A stretch of DNA of 64,000 bases from Bacillus mycoides. GTDB lineage: Bacteria; Bacillota; Bacilli; Bacillales; Bacillaceae_G. The notes beneath the pieces are model-generated. The model saw nothing but the letters and a program-made list of their open reading frames with translations, was not told the DNA's origin and did not search any database. The stretch is taken from the NCBI RefSeq assembly GCF_018742245.1, contig NZ_CP036132.1, positions 2,971,001 to 3,035,000 of the forward strand. The letters are read 5' to 3'. Positions 53,225-62,405 of this stretch are shown in pieces (within the stretch, counting starts at the first letter, position 1; every line of letters starts with the position of its first letter). The position numbers and the translations under genes were made by a program.

Positions 53225-54398
53225 GCCCTAACCTACTTTCTATTTTTCTTGATGCGAATTGATTCTTCATGTAGATCATATATAACATTGCGAGAATTCC
53301 CATTATAATCATAACCGCAATAAAAAAGCTTGTATACTGTATTTTTTCTATAAATACGCCTCCTAATACAGGACCCATAATACTTCCTAGACTAAAGGCG
53401 ATTCCGGATAATATATTACCTGCTGGTAGTAAGTGTCTCGGTAATAAATCTGTCATAAATCCAAGACCTAACGAGAAGCATGATCCAATTACCATACCTG
53501 CTAGAAGCATACAGGCAAAGACAATCCAGTAGTATTGATCAAATACTGCTGCAAGTAGGAAAATTCCTGTACTTATGCTGAACGTCCACGTTAATATACG
53601 GTCTCTTCCGTATTTATCACTCAATATACCGAGCGGAATTTGTGTAATAATACCCCCAATCGCGAATGCTGGTATTAAGAAAGAAACATCTGATACAGAC
53701 CACCCTTTGCGAAGGGCGTATACTGGTAAATTACTATTTAGCATTGCTTCAAGCACACCATATGCAAGTGGACCAATAAGTGCAATCCAAGCTAATCCCA
53801 CGACTTGTTTATAACGAGAAAATGATGATTCACTTTCAGTTTTCGTTTCATCTTGTGCTGGGAATGCATTTTTCGTTGGTAGTAGTAAAATCCATCCTAT
53901 TAAGCAAAGTATAGTAGATACGATAAATGGCGTTGCTAGTCCATACTGAACTGTACTTGCCAGATAAGGGCCAATTGCAAAACCAATTCCGCAGAATACG
54001 CCGTATATCGATACTTGCCTACCTATTTTACTAGGGTCTGTCGTTGTTGTAATCCACGTTTGTGTTCCGACATGAAGCATATGATCTCCAACGCCAACTA
54101 GAAATCTAAGAATAAACCATACCCAAAATGAAAATGTTTGTGTAAAAAAGAATAATGAAATAATAACGAGAAAAACACCAATTACGATAATTGGTTTCAT
54201 TCCAAACCTTTGCATCGGTTTTTCAAGAAATGGTGAAATAAATAATATCCCGATGTATAATGCCGTCGCATGAATACCGTTAATACTTGAACTAACTCCT
54301 TCTTGTTCAAAAATCATGGCGATTGTAGGTAGTAACATTCCTTGTGATAAACCGGAAATTGCAGCAATTCCAGCCATAATCCAAAAAGTAAAACGCAT
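53208..54398 (-). CDS. MFS transporter
   Basis: About 396 residues from ATG 54398 (AAAAGG six bases upstream). Twelve helices: [20 protein letters not shown], motif A-like [27 protein letters not shown] and the second-half motif [13 protein letters not shown]. It resembles YfmO/multidrug-type pumps. Substrate unknown. A nine-C homopolymer (54412-54420) lies just upstream of the start, in the leader. Confidence 0.8.
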   Translation of the reverse strand: MRFTFWIMAGIAAISGLSQGMLLPTIAMIFEQEGVSSSINGIHATALYIGILFISPFLEKPMQRFGMKPIIVIGVFLVIISLFFFTQTFSFWVWFILRFLVGVGDHMLHVGTQTWITTTTDPSKIGRQVSIYGVFCGIGFAIGPYLASTVQYGLATPFIVSTILCLIGWILLLPTKNAFPAQDETKTESESSFSRYKQVVGLAWIALIGPLAYGVLEAMLNSNLPVYALRKGWSVSDVSFLIPAFAIGGIITQIPLGILSDKYGRDRILTWTFSISTGIFLLAAVFDQYYWIVFACMLLAGMVIGSCFSLGLGFMTDLLPRHLLPAGNILSGIAFSLGSIMGPVLGGVFIEKIQYTSFFIAVMIIMGILAMLYMIYMKNQFASRKIESRLGHDKTT

Positions 54399-54411
54399 TG
54401 ACATCCTTTTG

Positions 54412-54420
54412 CCCCCCCCC
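54412..54420. repeat. Mononucleotide tract (nine C / nine G) in the MFS leader
   Basis: A run of nine identical bases 14-22 bases upstream of the MFS start codon. Such tracts are slippage-prone and could alter translation of the downstream start. Confidence 0.8.
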
Positions 54421-54488
54421 TTCTCACGCTTTCCACTTTTCATTATAAACTGTTTCTTCAAATGCGTGTACGAATATTCAAAATAAAA

Positions 54489-54521
54489 AATAAGCTAAAA
54501 GATTGAATCTTTTAGCTTATT
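54489..54521 (-). terminator. Terminator of the small Tyr/His-rich protein gene
   Basis: AATAAGCTAAAAGATT (54489-54504) / 54506-54521, followed on the minus strand by TTTTTTATTTT. It overlaps the stop codon. Confidence 0.85.
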
Positions 54522-54744
54522 ACCCTTCCCAAACTTGTGCTTTCACGTGGTAATGAAAGTGCTTAAAATATGGACTTTCATAAAATGATGGTCCATATAA
54601 GTATTGATGTGAATGAGCTATTGGCGGCTGCACTTGTAAAGGAACTACAGCTGGTGAAACTTGCATATACATCGGATCAATAATAATTTTTACATATTGG
54701 TGATCATTATATGGAGAATGATATATTAAAAATGGATTATGCAT
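54520..54744 (-). CDS. Small Tyr/His/Pro-rich protein, possibly spore-coat related
   Basis: 74 residues from ATG 54744 (GGGGAGAG upstream). Rich in Tyr, His and Pro (HNPFLIYHSPYNDHQYVKII, PIAHSHQYLYGPSFYESPYF). No transmembrane segment or known domain. The composition resembles coat-associated small proteins of Bacillus spores, which is only a guess. Confidence 0.6.
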   Translation of the reverse strand: MHNPFLIYHSPYNDHQYVKIIIDPMYMQVSPAVVPLQVQPPIAHSHQYLYGPSFYESPYFKHFHYHVKAQVWEG

Positions 54745-54804
54745 TGACTCTCTCCCCTTATACATACAAATGCTATAGTATATGCAAGTTTTATATTTTG
54801 GGAA

Positions 54805-55707
54805 TTATTTATTGTCTAACCAATCCTCTACATGCTGTATAAACACATCTAAACAATCAATAAACGGTGAATGCCCGCAGTCTTCTAACACCTTCAACTC
54901 CGCATTTGGCAAATGTTTCGCTAATTCCTCACCAACTACTTGTGGTACGACGTAGTCGCGGTCACCTTGTATGACGAGTGTTGGGGCTTGAATACGGTGA
55001 ATATGTCCATTTCCTCGTACAACACCATTATGTTCATCTGAAATATTAAATGTAACTAATGAATAGTTCACATCAACGAAATTGCGCTGCGTTAACATAT
55101 CATCTAAATACTTTTCATAACGATCCGGTTCAGGTTGATTATGTGTATATATTAATAGATTCCATACTGTACGGTAATATACTTTATTCATATTTTTTAT
55201 TGCATCTAGTACAGGGGCAATTTGCACTGGATCTTGCCCAATTTCTTCTTTCGTTTTTAATAAACTCGATACGATTGGTTGCCCGTTAATATCTTTTTTA
55301 AATATCGGGTATCCTTTCATCCCTACCGATTCTACTAATATTAGTTTTTCTACAAAAGTTGGATGGCTCGCTGTAAACTCCATCGCAACACCGCCGCCCA
55401 TTGACCATCCCATTAATGAAAATTTCTTTACATTTAATTTATCTATAAAAAGTTTCACATCTTCTGTAAAGTCTTGCAAAGAATCTATCGGCTTATTATA
55501 CGTTGATTGTCCAAATCCTCTTAAATCAATTGCGTAAATATGATATTGATTTTGTAGTTTCTCAATAACTAAATCAAAGTGTTGTGACGATGTCATATTT
55601 CCATGAATGAGCACGAGTATTTCTTCATTTTGCCTTCCAACTTCTTGATATGCAATCGTTTCTCCGTTCGATAGTGAAACATACTCCATTGTTGCAGGCT
55701 TAATCAT
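54805..55707 (-). CDS. phaZ: Intracellular PHB depolymerase (alpha/beta hydrolase)
   Basis: 300 residues from ATG 55707 (GGGGGAA upstream). Alpha/beta hydrolase with the oxyanion region LIHGNM, nucleophile Ser102 in GWSMGG, Asp in QGDRDYVVP and His in DCGHSPF. A B. thuringiensis PhaZ with lipase-like box W-S102-M-G has been described, and the numbering here agrees exactly. It degrades native poly-3-hydroxybutyrate granules to 3-hydroxybutyrate. It stands apart from the pha synthesis cluster and is divergent from a marR gene. Confidence 0.82.
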   Translation of the reverse strand: MIKPATMEYVSLSNGETIAYQEVGRQNEEILVLIHGNMTSSQHFDLVIEKLQNQYHIYAIDLRGFGQSTYNKPIDSLQDFTEDVKLFIDKLNVKKFSLMGWSMGGGVAMEFTASHPTFVEKLILVESVGMKGYPIFKKDINGQPIVSSLLKTKEEIGQDPVQIAPVLDAIKNMNKVYYRTVWNLLIYTHNQPEPDRYEKYLDDMLTQRNFVDVNYSLVTFNISDEHNGVVRGNGHIHRIQAPTLVIQGDRDYVVPQVVGEELAKHLPNAELKVLEDCGHSPFIDCLDVFIQHVEDWLDNK

Positions 55708-55857
55708 CACAAGTTCCCCCATTCTTTTAATAGAAAGAAAATTCTTTACTTAATTAAAGAATACCACACAGAATATATGTTCTCAATATAAAATCTATAC
55801 GAAATTTCCACATAAAACTGCATGTCTATTACTAGACAGTTATTATAAAAAAGTATA

Positions 55858-55875
55858 TAGTTAGCTAGGTAACTA
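55858..55875. promoter_or_regulatory. Candidate MarR operator
   Basis: TAGTTA-GCTAGG-TAACTA, a perfect 6-bp inverted repeat with a 6-base spacer, 21 bases before the marR start. This is the usual size and position for a MarR autoregulatory site. Confidence 0.6.
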
Positions 55876-55895
55876 ATTTGAAAGGATCCAAATAC

Positions 55896-56315
55896 ATGGA
55901 CGAAAAACAACATTTTTTCCACATTGTCAGTCAAACTTCTCGTAAGTTTACGAAGAAATTTAATGAACGTGTATCTCCAACAGGATTATTTAGTGCGCAA
56001 TGGGCTGTTATTTTCCGCATTAATCAAACTGGATCTTGTACTCAAACAGAATTATGTCAGTATTTAAATGTTGAATCACCAACGATGACCCGCACGTTAA
56101 CACGCATGGAAACGATGGGCTGGATTATTCGTACGGAAGGAAAAGATCGCCGTGAGAAGCTCATTTCCTTATCGGAAACAGCAATAGAAATGATTCCAGT
56201 ATGGCAAGAAGAAGTTGATTCCTTTGAAGAAAAGACGCTAGAAGGTATTAAAGAAGAAGACTTACATGAAGCTTTTCAATTGTTACAACAAATTATCAAA
56301 AATTTAGATCATTAA
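55896..56315 (+). CDS. MarR family regulator
   Basis: 139 residues from ATG 55896 (AAAGGA upstream). Winged helix: LFSAQWAVIFRINQTGSCTQ, TELCQYLNVESPTMTRTLTR and MGWIIRTEGKDRREKLISL, the wing Asp-Arg pair typical of MarR. It is the first gene of a two-gene operon with an MFS pump (9-15 bases apart). It likely represses the operon until a drug or metabolite binds. Confidence 0.88.
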   Translation: MDEKQHFFHIVSQTSRKFTKKFNERVSPTGLFSAQWAVIFRINQTGSCTQTELCQYLNVESPTMTRTLTRMETMGWIIRTEGKDRREKLISLSETAIEMIPVWQEEVDSFEEKTLEGIKEEDLHEAFQLLQQIIKNLDH

Positions 56316-56330
56316 TATGGAGGGATGACG

Positions 56331-57530
56331 ATGCAAAGTGAAAAACTTTGGACGAAGGATTTCCTCGGAACTTGTTTTAGTAGTCTGTTTCTCTTTTTAA
56401 CATTTTACATGCTTATGACTACTCTGCCTGTCTATGTTATAGACAGCCTAAAAGGAAAACCTGAGGAAATTGGTTTAGTTGCAACTGTTTTTCTTATTTC
56501 ATCTGTTTTATGTAGACCATTCACAGGAAAATGGCTCGATGATTTAGGAAGAAAGAAAATATTATTCATTTCACTTTCACTATTTTTAGCCGCTACTGTT
56601 ATGTATTTCGGTACGCAAAGTTTATTTTTATTACTTGCCCTTCGCTTCTTACATGGTATTGGATTCGGAATGGCAACGACAGCAACTGGAACAATTGTAA
56701 CTGATGTAGCACCAGCTCATAGACGCGGTGAAGCACTTGCTTATTACGGCGTATTTATGAGTCTACCGATGGTAATTGGTCCTTTTTTAGGTTTAACAAT
56801 TATTTCTCATTTTTCATTTACTGTACTATTTATCGTTTGTTCAGTATTTTCATTACTCGCATTTTTATTAGGATTACTAGTCGATATTCCGCATGAAGCA
56901 CCAGTAAACAAACAAAAACGAGAAAAAATGAAATGGAAAGACTTAATTGAACCATCTTCTATTCCGATCGCTCTGACAGGATTTGTTTTAGCCTTTTCTT
57001 ATAGTGGCATTTTATCCTTTATTCCTATTTATGCGAAAGAACTCGGTTTAAGCGAAATTGCAAGTTACTTCTTTATTCTATACGCACTTGTTGTGGTCAT
57101 TTCTCGTCCATTTACAGGGAAAATATTTGATCGTTTCGGTGAAAATGTACTTATTTATCCAGCTATCATTATTTTCACAATTGGGATGTTCATTTTAAGC
57201 CAAGCGCAAACTTCATTTTGGTTCCTTGGCTCAGGTATGTTAATCGGTTTAGGATACGGAACATTAATTCCAAGTTTCCAAACGATTGCAATTTCTGCCG
57301 CTCCAAACCATCGACGTGGTTCTGCGACAGCTACTTACTTCTCGTTCTTTGATAGCGGCATTGGCTTTGGTTCTTTCATTTTAGGTATAGTCGCTGCCAA
57401 ATCAAGTTATCATAATATGTATTTTATCGCAGCTATTATCGTTGCGTTCACTTTACTTCTTTATTATGGATTACACGGACGAAAACAAAAATTCAAGAAG
57501 CAAAGTACAGATGGACAAATCTCTGCTTAA
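56331..57530 (+). CDS. MFS transporter under MarR control
   Basis: 399 residues from ATG 56331 (GGAGG seven bases upstream; an earlier ATG at 56325 is too close). Motif A GKWLDDLGRKKILF, motif C-like FMSLPMVIGPFLG, second half GKIFDRFGENVLIY. It fits the DHA1/YwoG-type efflux family. Coupled with the MarR gene. Confidence 0.87.
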   Translation: MQSEKLWTKDFLGTCFSSLFLFLTFYMLMTTLPVYVIDSLKGKPEEIGLVATVFLISSVLCRPFTGKWLDDLGRKKILFISLSLFLAATVMYFGTQSLFLLLALRFLHGIGFGMATTATGTIVTDVAPAHRRGEALAYYGVFMSLPMVIGPFLGLTIISHFSFTVLFIVCSVFSLLAFLLGLLVDIPHEAPVNKQKREKMKWKDLIEPSSIPIALTGFVLAFSYSGILSFIPIYAKELGLSEIASYFFILYALVVVISRPFTGKIFDRFGENVLIYPAIIIFTIGMFILSQAQTSFWFLGSGMLIGLGYGTLIPSFQTIAISAAPNHRRGSATATYFSFFDSGIGFGSFILGIVAAKSSYHNMYFIAAIIVAFTLLLYYGLHGRKQKFKKQSTDGQISA

Positions 57531-57537
57531 CGTTCAT

Positions 57538-57569
57538 AAGGAAAGTAAACTTACCCGTTTACTTTCCTT
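57538..57569 (+). terminator. Terminator of the marR-MFS operon
   Basis: AAGGAAAGTAAAC (57538-57550) / 57557-57569, loop TTACCC, followed by ATTTTG. Confidence 0.85.
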
Positions 57570-57629
57570 ATTTTGTATTTCTTTTAAGACGAGCGTATAC
57601 TTATAATAGAAACTAAAGGAGGTACATAC

Positions 57630-58889
57630 ATGAATGGAAAGAAATCTCCCCTGCTATTACTGTTACTAGTATTACTATTCGTAGTTACAGGGCTTGGGTT
57701 TACTTTTTTTAAACATAATAAAACGACCCCCACTAAAGATACTGTCACAAAAGAAAACTGGCTAGACGATCCTTACTTACGCTGGTCGTATACACATATG
57801 AAAGAATTTACTTTAATTAATGAAGTAAAAAACAATCCTGACCAAGTTGCTCCCTTCCCTACCGCGTTACAAAACTTAGACGATTTTGCTGTGGAGCGTG
57901 GATTTGGAAATACAACTCCTCTAACAAAACTTTTAGACGAAAACAAAACAGACGCTTTTGTCGTTGTACATAATGGACAACTTGTTTATGAGCGATATTT
58001 CAATGGATATAACGAGAGTGAACCTCATGGCATGGCATCATTAGCAAAGGTTTTTACTGGTGCAATCATACAATCTCTCGCTGAAGAAAATTTTATTGAT
58101 GTAGAGAAAACAGCTGACACTTACATAAAAGAATTAAAAAATACACCGTTTGGTAAAGCAACACTTCAGCAATTAATGGACATGCAAGTTTCCGCTGAAT
58201 ACCCTACTCACGGATATATGCAGCTAGGACTAGAAAATCAAGATGCACAACTATATTTAGCTAGTAATATTTTACCCCGAGGTAAAAATTACGAGGGGCC
58301 TATGAAAATTTATGATATGTTACTAGAAGCAGAAGAAACTGCACCGCCTGGCTCCGCTTTTTCTTACAATAACGGCTCAAGTGAAACGCTCGCTTGGATT
58401 ATTCGAACAATCACCGATAAATCATTAGCTGAAAACGTAAGCGAGCAAATTTGGTCTCAAATTGGTATGGAAGAAGACGCTTATTACGTTACAGATGAAA
58501 CAAAAGTAGAACAAGCAAGCGCCGGTTTAAATGCAACTGCTAGGGATATGGCGAGATTCGGGCAATTACTTTTAAATAATGGTCAATATAATGGAGAACA
58601 AATCGTCCCTTCTTCTATTACAGAAAGTGTGAAAAATGTACAAGAAGACGAGCTCGCAATTGGCAGCGGCGCTTCAATTTCTTATCATAATCAATGGTGG
58701 ATTCCGCACAATGAACAAGGTGCTTTCGAAGTGTTAGGCAGTTACGGACAATCTCTTTACATCGATCCGAAAGCAAATATGGTAATCGTCCACTTCTCTT
58801 CTAACGCTACGCCCAGTAATGAAATCCATTCGGTTTATTCCGATATGTATGTTGATATTGCACATCATTTGGAGAAGCTTCCGCGGTAG
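57630..58889 (+). CDS. Membrane-anchored serine hydrolase (beta-lactamase/PBP4* family)
   Basis: 419 residues. N-terminal membrane anchor (about 6-27), then a Beta-lactamase (PF00144) domain: catalytic SLAK (Ser137-Lys140), FSYNNGSSETLAW carrying the Tyr-x-Asn, and GSYGQSLYIDP replacing the KTG triad (HxG-like). These enzymes are esterases, D-amino-acid peptidases or amide hydrolases. The substrate is unknown. AAAGGAGG before the ATG. Confidence 0.82.
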   Translation: MNGKKSPLLLLLLVLLFVVTGLGFTFFKHNKTTPTKDTVTKENWLDDPYLRWSYTHMKEFTLINEVKNNPDQVAPFPTALQNLDDFAVERGFGNTTPLTKLLDENKTDAFVVVHNGQLVYERYFNGYNESEPHGMASLAKVFTGAIIQSLAEENFIDVEKTADTYIKELKNTPFGKATLQQLMDMQVSAEYPTHGYMQLGLENQDAQLYLASNILPRGKNYEGPMKIYDMLLEAEETAPPGSAFSYNNGSSETLAWIIRTITDKSLAENVSEQIWSQIGMEEDAYYVTDETKVEQASAGLNATARDMARFGQLLLNNGQYNGEQIVPSSITESVKNVQEDELAIGSGASISYHNQWWIPHNEQGAFEVLGSYGQSLYIDPKANMVIVHFSSNATPSNEIHSVYSDMYVDIAHHLEKLPR

Positions 58890-58902
58890 TGGAGGCTTTT
58901 TT
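58872..58902 (+). terminator. Terminator overlapping the serine-hydrolase stop
   Basis: AAGCTTCCGC (58875-58884) pairs imperfectly with GTGGAGGCTT (58889-58898), followed by TTTT. Confidence 0.6.
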
Positions 58903-59047
58903 ATTTACACAAATCCTATTCCATTTATCACTTGGTTATTAGAAGTTGCCGAAAGGATTACTATTTGAACCACGCCTAAACCCTATTTATAGTGATAATA
59001 TTTTATAAATTTGAAAAGACTAGTGCTTAGGAAAGGAGGGATTGTGA

Positions 59048-59419
59048 ATGTCTGTGAAAAAGCTATTAACTGGATTAATCATTTCCCTTACGATGATTGT
59101 AGTTATGACTACTTTAGGATCGCTCCGTGTATTTGCCGAACCCGACGTTGTGAGGCAGCCTATTGAGGTTGAATTGAATGATGATTACTTTAATCCGAAT
59201 GTCATCACTGTTCCAGTTGGAAAAACGACAACGTTGCTATTAAAAAATAAAGGAAATAGAGATCACACCTTTACGGTGAAAAAGCTCGGAATCGACGCTG
59301 AGGTCCCGCCAGGAAAAGAAAAAACAATTACCGTAAAACCTGAAACCCCCGGTACATATGAACTAATATGTCGGTTCCACTACTTGAAAGGAATGGATGG
59401 AAAAGTAATAGTCAAATAA
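59048..59419 (+). CDS. Secreted cupredoxin-domain protein
   Basis: 123 residues. Signal peptide (about 1-30, ending RVFA), then a single cupredoxin fold: beta strands IEVELNDDYFNPNVITVPVG, and the type I copper ligands His73 (RDHTF), Cys108, His111 and Met116 (CRFHYLKGM). All four are present, so copper binding and electron transfer or copper chaperoning are likely. AAAGGAGGG upstream. Confidence 0.85.
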   Translation: MSVKKLLTGLIISLTMIVVMTTLGSLRVFAEPDVVRQPIEVELNDDYFNPNVITVPVGKTTTLLLKNKGNRDHTFTVKKLGIDAEVPPGKEKTITVKPETPGTYELICRFHYLKGMDGKVIVK

Positions 59420-59451
59420 CAAGCGGTACCGACCAATCCTTACTTTTTTAA

Positions 59452-59513
59452 AACGTGAAACTCAGATCCTTGGGGGCCATCCCCCCACTGATTATTAGCC
59501 CTCACTAATCATT
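59452..59513. repeat. Partial bcr1-type repeat
   Basis: GTGAAACTCAGATCC and a GGGGG...CCCCC hairpin, then CACTGATTATTAGCCCTCAC, copy the first third of the repeat at 49521-49680. The rest is missing. Confidence 0.55.
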
Positions 59514-59579
59514 TTTTTACGTGCAGCATAAAATCTTTACATTGTCGTAGCGTACGAAATTTGTGTTTTGTTGCTGCTA

Positions 59580-59713
59580 TCCCATGCCCATCAACTTAAG
59601 AAAATAGATTCACCCCAAAACGAAAAAATGAGCTTTTCTGTTAAAAGTTAGCACAAAATTTCGTTCTGGGGGTATTTGTTTTTCTTAGCTTGATAGCAAT
59701 GTGGCGGTACCCC
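59580..59713. mobile_element. IS231-type miniature element (MIC/MITE-like)
   Basis: Left end CCATCAACTTAAGAAAA (about 59597-59613) and right end TTTTTCTTAGCTTGATAGCA then ATGTGGCGGTACC (about 59679-59711) are inverted relatives of the IS231 terminal repeat. Inside are complementary arms CCCCAAAACGAAA (from about 59614) and TTTCGTTCTGGGG (to about 59672). About 130 bp, no transposase. Confidence 0.6.
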
Positions 59714-59869
59714 ATTACGAAAGAATAGAATAAAGAAGAAATATTCCTTAACGTACAATTTTCTTTTTTCGATCGTGTGACCCCTAGTAACTGAGTAGTT
59801 ATAAAATAGCTTCCTTCTCAGCTTTTTTTACAGCTTCATTCCTTTCAGAAACTTCAATTGTCCCCTTAG

Positions 59870-59908
59870 TTTAACAAATGCTTTTTTGTAAATAATATGT
59901 TTGTTAAA
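59870..59908. promoter_or_regulatory. Inverted repeat upstream of gadB, candidate operator
   Basis: TTTAACAAA (59870-59878) and TTTGTTAAA (59900-59908), spaced by 21 bases, 22 bases before the gadB start. The spacing fits a dimeric regulator spanning a promoter. Confidence 0.45.
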
Positions 59909-59930
59909 CAATTAATTAAGGGGGACTTGT

Positions 59931-61400
59931 ATGCCACAGAATCGAAAAGAAGAAGTTCAAAACGATGCATACGAAGGAAAAGAGATCATGCCAGATAATC
60001 CACAATATCTACCGCGTCACGTGCAAATGGAGCTGCCTCACGAATTTTCTGTAAACCCTCTGTTTGCCCGCGAAGGAGAATCAGTCGTTCCGCGCTTTCA
60101 CATGCCTGATGAAGGCATGTTACCAGAAACAGCGTATCAAATCGTCCATGATGAAATTGCTCTTGATGGCAATGCCCGCTTGAATCTTGCAACATTCGTT
60201 AGCACATGGATGGAGCCTGCCGCAGAGCACTTATATGCCAAATCATTCGACAAGAACATGATTGACAAGGATGAATATCCACAGACAGCCGAAATTGAGG
60301 AGCGGTGTGTCCGCATTTTAGCCAACCTCTGGCATTCACCCACTCCCCTTACGACTATGGGCGTTTCAACAACTGGATCGTCGGAAGCATGTATGCTCGG
60401 GGGGCTTGCGTTAAAGAGACGCTGGCAAAATGCACGCAAAAGCGAAGGGAAGCCGGTGGATCGGCCCAATATTGTGTTTAGTTCTGCTGTTCAAGTCGTT
60501 TGGGAAAAATTCGCGAACTATTGGGAGGTTGAACCACGCTATGTGAAGGTTAGCCCAGAGCATCCTCGATTGGATCCTCAGGGGGTCCTCGCTGCCGTGG
60601 ATGAAAATACGATTGGTGTGGTACCGATTCTCGGTGAGACTTATACCGGGCTGTACGAACCGGTTGCCGCCATTGCGAAAGCGTTGGACGATTTACAGGA
60701 GAGGACGGGCCTCGACATTCCCATGCATGTGGATGCGGCTTCGGGGGGATTTATAGCACCGTTTCTTCAACCAGATTTAGTCTGGGATTTTCAATTACCG
60801 AGGGTGAAGTCCATCAATGTATCCGGACATAAATATGGATTAGTCTACCCTGGGTTGGGTTGGATAATTTGGCGGGAAGCTGAAGATCTCCCTGAGGATC
60901 TAATCTTCCGCGTCTCCTATTTGGGCGGGAACATGCCGACTTTTGCCCTGAATTTCTCTCGACCTGGCGCACAAGTGCTCCTGCAATATTACAATTACCT
61001 GCGTTTGGGGAAAAGTGGGTACTATGATGTCCAAAGGGCTTCTCAGAAAGTCGCTCTTTTTCTTAGCAAGGCGATTCAGAAGATGGAACCGTTCGAACTT
61101 TTGTCCGATGGTTCGGATATTCCGGTTTTCGCTTGGCGACTGAAAGATGGTTACACATTAAACTGGAATCTTTATGATTTATCTCGACAATTGCGTGTGT
61201 TCGGCTGGCAAGTACCCGCCTATCCATTGCCTCCAGATATGGAAGCGGTGACGATTATGCGCGTTGTGGTTCGAAATGGATTTTCCATGGATCTCGCGCA
61301 TTTATTTTTGAGGAACCTCAAACAGACCGTTGCCTTTCTGGATTCCCTAGACGGGCCTATGCCACATGATACGAAATGTGATAATGGGTTTCATCACTAA
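59931..61400 (+). CDS. gadB: Glutamate decarboxylase (PLP-dependent)
   Basis: 489 residues, usual GadB length. N-terminal LPRHVQMELPHEFSVNPLFA, substrate and cofactor residues in TTGSSEACMLG and HVDAASGGFIAPF. The PLP lysine is Lys301 in SGHKYG, with a C-terminal NGFSMDLAHLFL. It converts glutamate to GABA, consuming a proton, so it confers acid resistance; no gadC antiporter is adjacent. Base composition and codon use are visibly GC-richer than all neighbours, and it is bracketed by IS231-type remnants, indicating recent acquisition. Good ribosome binding site (AAGGGGG). Confidence 0.92.
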   Translation: MPQNRKEEVQNDAYEGKEIMPDNPQYLPRHVQMELPHEFSVNPLFAREGESVVPRFHMPDEGMLPETAYQIVHDEIALDGNARLNLATFVSTWMEPAAEHLYAKSFDKNMIDKDEYPQTAEIEERCVRILANLWHSPTPLTTMGVSTTGSSEACMLGGLALKRRWQNARKSEGKPVDRPNIVFSSAVQVVWEKFANYWEVEPRYVKVSPEHPRLDPQGVLAAVDENTIGVVPILGETYTGLYEPVAAIAKALDDLQERTGLDIPMHVDAASGGFIAPFLQPDLVWDFQLPRVKSINVSGHKYGLVYPGLGWIIWREAEDLPEDLIFRVSYLGGNMPTFALNFSRPGAQVLLQYYNYLRLGKSGYYDVQRASQKVALFLSKAIQKMEPFELLSDGSDIPVFAWRLKDGYTLNWNLYDLSRQLRVFGWQVPAYPLPPDMEAVTIMRVVVRNGFSMDLAHLFLRNLKQTVAFLDSLDGPMPHDTKCDNGFHH

Positions 61401-61404
61401 ATGA

Positions 61405-61449
61405 AAAAAGCCTAATTTCTTCACATTAAATTGAGAAATTAGGCTTTTT
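61405..61449 (+). terminator. Terminator of gadB
   Basis: AAAAAGCCTAATTTCT (61405-61420) / AGAAATTAGGCTTTTT (61434-61449), 13-base loop. Confidence 0.85.
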
Positions 61450-61656
61450 AATATTGAAATTTCCTTAACGTTGTAAATCCGCATTTTTCTGACGCTACCC
61501 CATAAAGAAAAGACACCCTAAGGTGCCTTCCTCCGACTTGAACCATCTAAATTTTAATAATATGTATTGGACTCCCATCCAAATATTATTTTACTATGTT
61601 AAGTTATATTGTTCATTGAGGGTATCGCCAGCATTTCGAAAAACCCCAGGTTAAGC

Positions 61657-61702
61657 AAAAAATAAAATAAGCCGCCCATATGGACAGCTTATTTTATTTT
61701 TT
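61657..61702 (-). terminator. Terminator of the 60-residue membrane protein gene
   Basis: AAAAAATAAAATAAGC (61657-61672) / 61687-61702, perfect 16-bp stem. It overlaps the stop of the gene to its right. Between gadB's terminator and this one (61450-61656) I see no gene. Confidence 0.8.
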
Positions 61703-61876
61703 CTCACTAATTTTAAGCCGTTTTGCATTTGTGAAAAATGTGCTCCCAATTATGAATATAACGGAAGAGATATACATTGTTATCCCTGAATATTCATTAT
61801 CAAATATTGTAGTATTAAGTAAATTAATAAACATCATCAATATAAGTGATATGTACAATCCATTAATATATTTCAC
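61694..61876 (-). CDS. Small two-helix membrane protein
   Basis: 60 residues from GTG 61876 with an excellent GGGAGG site seven bases upstream. Two hydrophobic segments (about 6-22 and 33-50) and a basic end NAKRLKISEKK. Family unknown. The strong ribosome binding site and matching terminator make it a real gene despite its size. Confidence 0.65.
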   Translation of the reverse strand: MKYINGLYISLILMMFINLLNTTIFDNEYSGITMYISSVIFIIGSTFFTNAKRLKISEKK

Positions 61877-62030
61877 TTATGCTCCTCCCTTACTTTATCT
61901 ACAATCTGCCCTTTTCCGTATCCTTTTTTAATATTTATATTTCTACTTTTTTTCTTTTCTCTTTCATCTCTTTTTTTTGATTAATTATACCATTCAGAAG
62001 AAACTATGTATTGTGCCTTTTTGACTGTAT

Positions 62031-62330
62031 AGAGGTAGAGTCACATCGCTATCAAGCTAATAAAACAAAATACCCCCTATAATGAAAAAAAACGCTATTC
62101 TTTCTGTAAAATCATAGGAAAGGATAGTGTTTTTTTACGTCTATTTCTGTATCTGATGAATTACAATTATTTGCTCAAGAATTTTAAAGATTCTTATCTC
62201 CAAATACCTTACGAGATATTGCTAGAGATGTTGGTTTTGTAAAATGAACTGGTAGGTACCAAGCAAAAAATTTAGTTACTTTATGTGTTTGTATGAATCA
62301 AAATGCCGCTAAAACTTCTTTCACACGTAT
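62031..62330 (+). pseudogene. 5' remnant of an IS231-type (IS4 family) element
   Basis: GGTAGAGTCACATCGCTATC then AAGCTAATAAAAC (62031-62065) is an IS231-like terminal repeat. After a leader, one frame (about 62139-62323) reads SISVSDELQLFAQEF-stop-RFLSPNTLRDIARDVGFVK-stop-TGRYQAKNLVTLCVCMNQNA. This matches the N-terminus of IS231 transposases (SIQDELQLFxEELYRHLxP) with two stops. The rest is absent. Confidence 0.75.
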
Positions 62331-62405
62331 GGAATATAAAGGGATTTATAACTTGATATAGAATATAAAAAGAGGAATTTATACTGTAAATAAGGGGACA
62401 TACAT

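Larger units (their letters stand above)
59420..59930. other. 511-base region of repeat debris before gadB
   Basis: No gene. It holds a partial bcr1-type repeat (about 59452-59513), an IS231-type MITE-like cassette (59580-59713) and the gadB regulatory region. Confidence 0.6.

Noticed and set aside
61500..61560. Hairpin-like AAGACACCCTAAGGTGCC segment
   Set aside because: Short and imperfect, without a T-run or a gene to terminate.
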